Notes under the pieces: generated by a model
The model's input: only the letters and a program-made list of their open reading frames with translations
Told to the model about the DNA's origin: nothing
The model's database searches: none
In this document: in pieces, positions 36,853 through 37,531 of the stretch
Numbering within the stretch: position 1 is the stretch's first letter
How the letters are laid out: each line of letters begins with the position of its first letter
Source of the DNA: an uncultured Eubacterium sp.
GTDB taxonomy: Bacteria; Bacillota; Clostridia; Lachnospirales; Lachnospiraceae
Direction: 5' to 3'
DNA length: 37,531 bases
NCBI GenBank assembly: GCA_947642745.1
Contig: CANRTU010000044.1
Coordinates: forward strand, 1-37,531
Program-made: the position numbers and the translations under genes

Positions 36853-37148
36853 TTCTGGAACGTGTCTGAAAAATCATTCCCATGATCTGCATGCCAGACT
36901 CTGTGCCCGGAAAGGCATGATACGGAGAAAACATCTGGGATTTAATCAGCGTAACCCGCTATACCCTGGGGGACGATGCAGCAGACCTCTGGGCATACCT
37001 CTTAAATTTGGGATGAATTCTCCATAACATGCCAATCAGGGTATATTATGTCCTTTAGGGTAAAAATTGTGAAGCATACCCTAAAGGGTACGATGTACCA
37101 TGCCTTTCAGGGTACATCGTACAGAGAGCATTTTCGGACACGCTCTGA
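36853..37148. mobile_element. MITE-like non-coding repeat, copy B
   Basis: About 296 bp. Left end TTCTGGAACGTGTCTGAAAA; reverse complement of the right end TCAGAGCGTGTCCGAAAA. It shares ends and internal blocks (ATACCCTGGGGGAC and a GGGCATACCTCTTAAATTTG-like block) with the copy at 28168-28446. The right half folds into two perfect 11-bp hairpins (CCTTTAGGGTA 37052-37062 with TACCCTAAAGG 37077-37087; TACGATGTACC 37089-37099 with GGTACATCGTA 37111-37121). It codes for nothing. Confidence 0.65.
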
Positions 37149-37254
37149 TGCCGGATCAGGGCAATATATAAATTTTCCGGGTATGCTTCGGAGTCAGAAT
37201 ATTAACATGTGAAACCGTATTTTTACAGGCCGGTAAAAAAAGTAAAAATAATTG

Positions 37255-37283
37255 TTGACAAATAACATCAGGCATGCTAATAT
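37255..37283 (+). promoter_or_regulatory. rRNA operon promoter P1
   Basis: TTGACA (37255-37260), 17-bp spacer, TAATAT (37278-37283); TATAAT is also present three bases later. An AT-rich stretch (about 37231-37254) upstream could act as an UP element. Confidence 0.7.
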
Positions 37284-37418
37284 AATCTGGCTGTCGCAAA
37301 AAGCGACAAAAAGGAAATGCCGGAACGGCGGTTCCGGTCAGGAGGAAAGACAGAAAGTATTTCCCAGAAAGTTTCATAAAATTCTGAAACAGAAACCGCA
37401 AAAAAAATAGAAAAGTTC

Positions 37419-37447
37419 TTGACAGACAGGAAACGGTATGATAAAAT
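37419..37447 (+). promoter_or_regulatory. rRNA operon promoter P2
   Basis: TTGACA (37419-37424), 17-bp spacer, TAAAAT (37442-37447). Tandem strong promoters about 165 bp apart are usual for rRNA operons. Confidence 0.75.
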
Positions 37448-37531
37448 ATCAGAGCTGTCGGAACAGAACAGTGAAACAGCACCTTGATAACTGAACAGTG
37501 GAATAACCTTGAAAGATTCATTATAATAAAG
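37448..37531 (+). promoter_or_regulatory. rRNA operon leader (16S gene lies beyond the window)
   Basis: It contains CACCTTGATAACTGAACAG, typical of clostridial rRNA leaders and processing regions. The window stops before the first bases of a 16S gene. Two hairpins between P1 and P2 (TGTCGC/GCGACA near 37292-37308; CCGGAAC/GTTCCGG near 37320-37338) belong to the P1 leader. Confidence 0.65.

Noticed and set aside
36845..37027. Open frame of 60 residues after the YceG-protease gene
   Set aside because: Lies entirely in the MITE-like repeat, no ribosome binding site.
37051..37122. Paired perfect 11-bp hairpins taken as a separate terminator pair
   Set aside because: They fall inside the right half of the MITE-like repeat and have no T-tract, so I treat them as part of that element.

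Overview
The window looks like chromosomal DNA from a gut-type Lachnospiraceae (Clostridia, Firmicutes). This rests on the gene content and style: strong AGGAGG-type ribosome binding sites, sigma-A promoters with 17-bp spacers, FeoAB, an F-type ATP synthase, secreted InlB-repeat and Fn3 surface proteins, a group IIC intron, and a tandem-promoter rRNA leader at the right edge. Genus and species cannot be fixed from the sequence alone.

Layout. (1) 1-4952: three exported proteins on +, two with C-terminal Fn3 domains and one with InlB-type repeats and a low-complexity linker. (2) 5094-7586 (-): an exported M13 zinc metallopeptidase with two bacterial Ig-like domains. (3) 7587-8167: a divergent control region with two identical-spacing direct-repeat boxes and a promoter carrying a palindromic operator. 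(4) 8168-11595: a membrane-lipid operon (PAP2 phosphatase, LPG-synthase-type membrane protein, phosphatidylserine synthase, phosphatidylserine decarboxylase). (5) 11588-15427 (-): a MqsR-like toxin, an MqsA/Panacea-type antitoxin, then feoA and feoB. (6) 15552-22104: an ATP synthase operon in the order a-c-b-alpha-gamma-beta-epsilon. There is no separate delta gene; the alpha subunit carries a delta C-terminal-like domain at its N terminus. An intrinsic-terminator-like hairpin lies between the promoter and atpB. (7) 22220-27839: a hybrid histidine kinase, a Gfo/Idh/MocA oxidoreductase and a chemotaxis receptor, probably separate units. (8) 27840-36797: an accessory region. It holds a MITE-like repeat, a group IIC intron inserted behind an intrinsic terminator, repeated structured leader-like sequences (four copies), and a Ter-associated biosynthetic module (PRTase-TRSP, StiP-Pelota, HpcH/CitE-type C-C lyase, and a YceG-like protein fused to a trypsin-like protease). 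(9) 36850-37531: a second copy of the MITE-like repeat, then the tandem promoters and leader of an rRNA operon whose 16S gene would begin beyond the window.

How it fits together. Lipid synthesis and the ATP synthase are housekeeping. The regulatory boxes suggest that the M13 peptidase and the lipid operon answer to the same OmpR-family regulator. In the Ter module the substrate-modifying enzymes sit next to a protease fusion. The repeated structured sequences lie directly upstream of two module genes, which makes them candidates for an undescribed cis-acting RNA. The strongest novelty candidates are the delta-C/alpha fusion and the repeated leader RNA of the Ter module.
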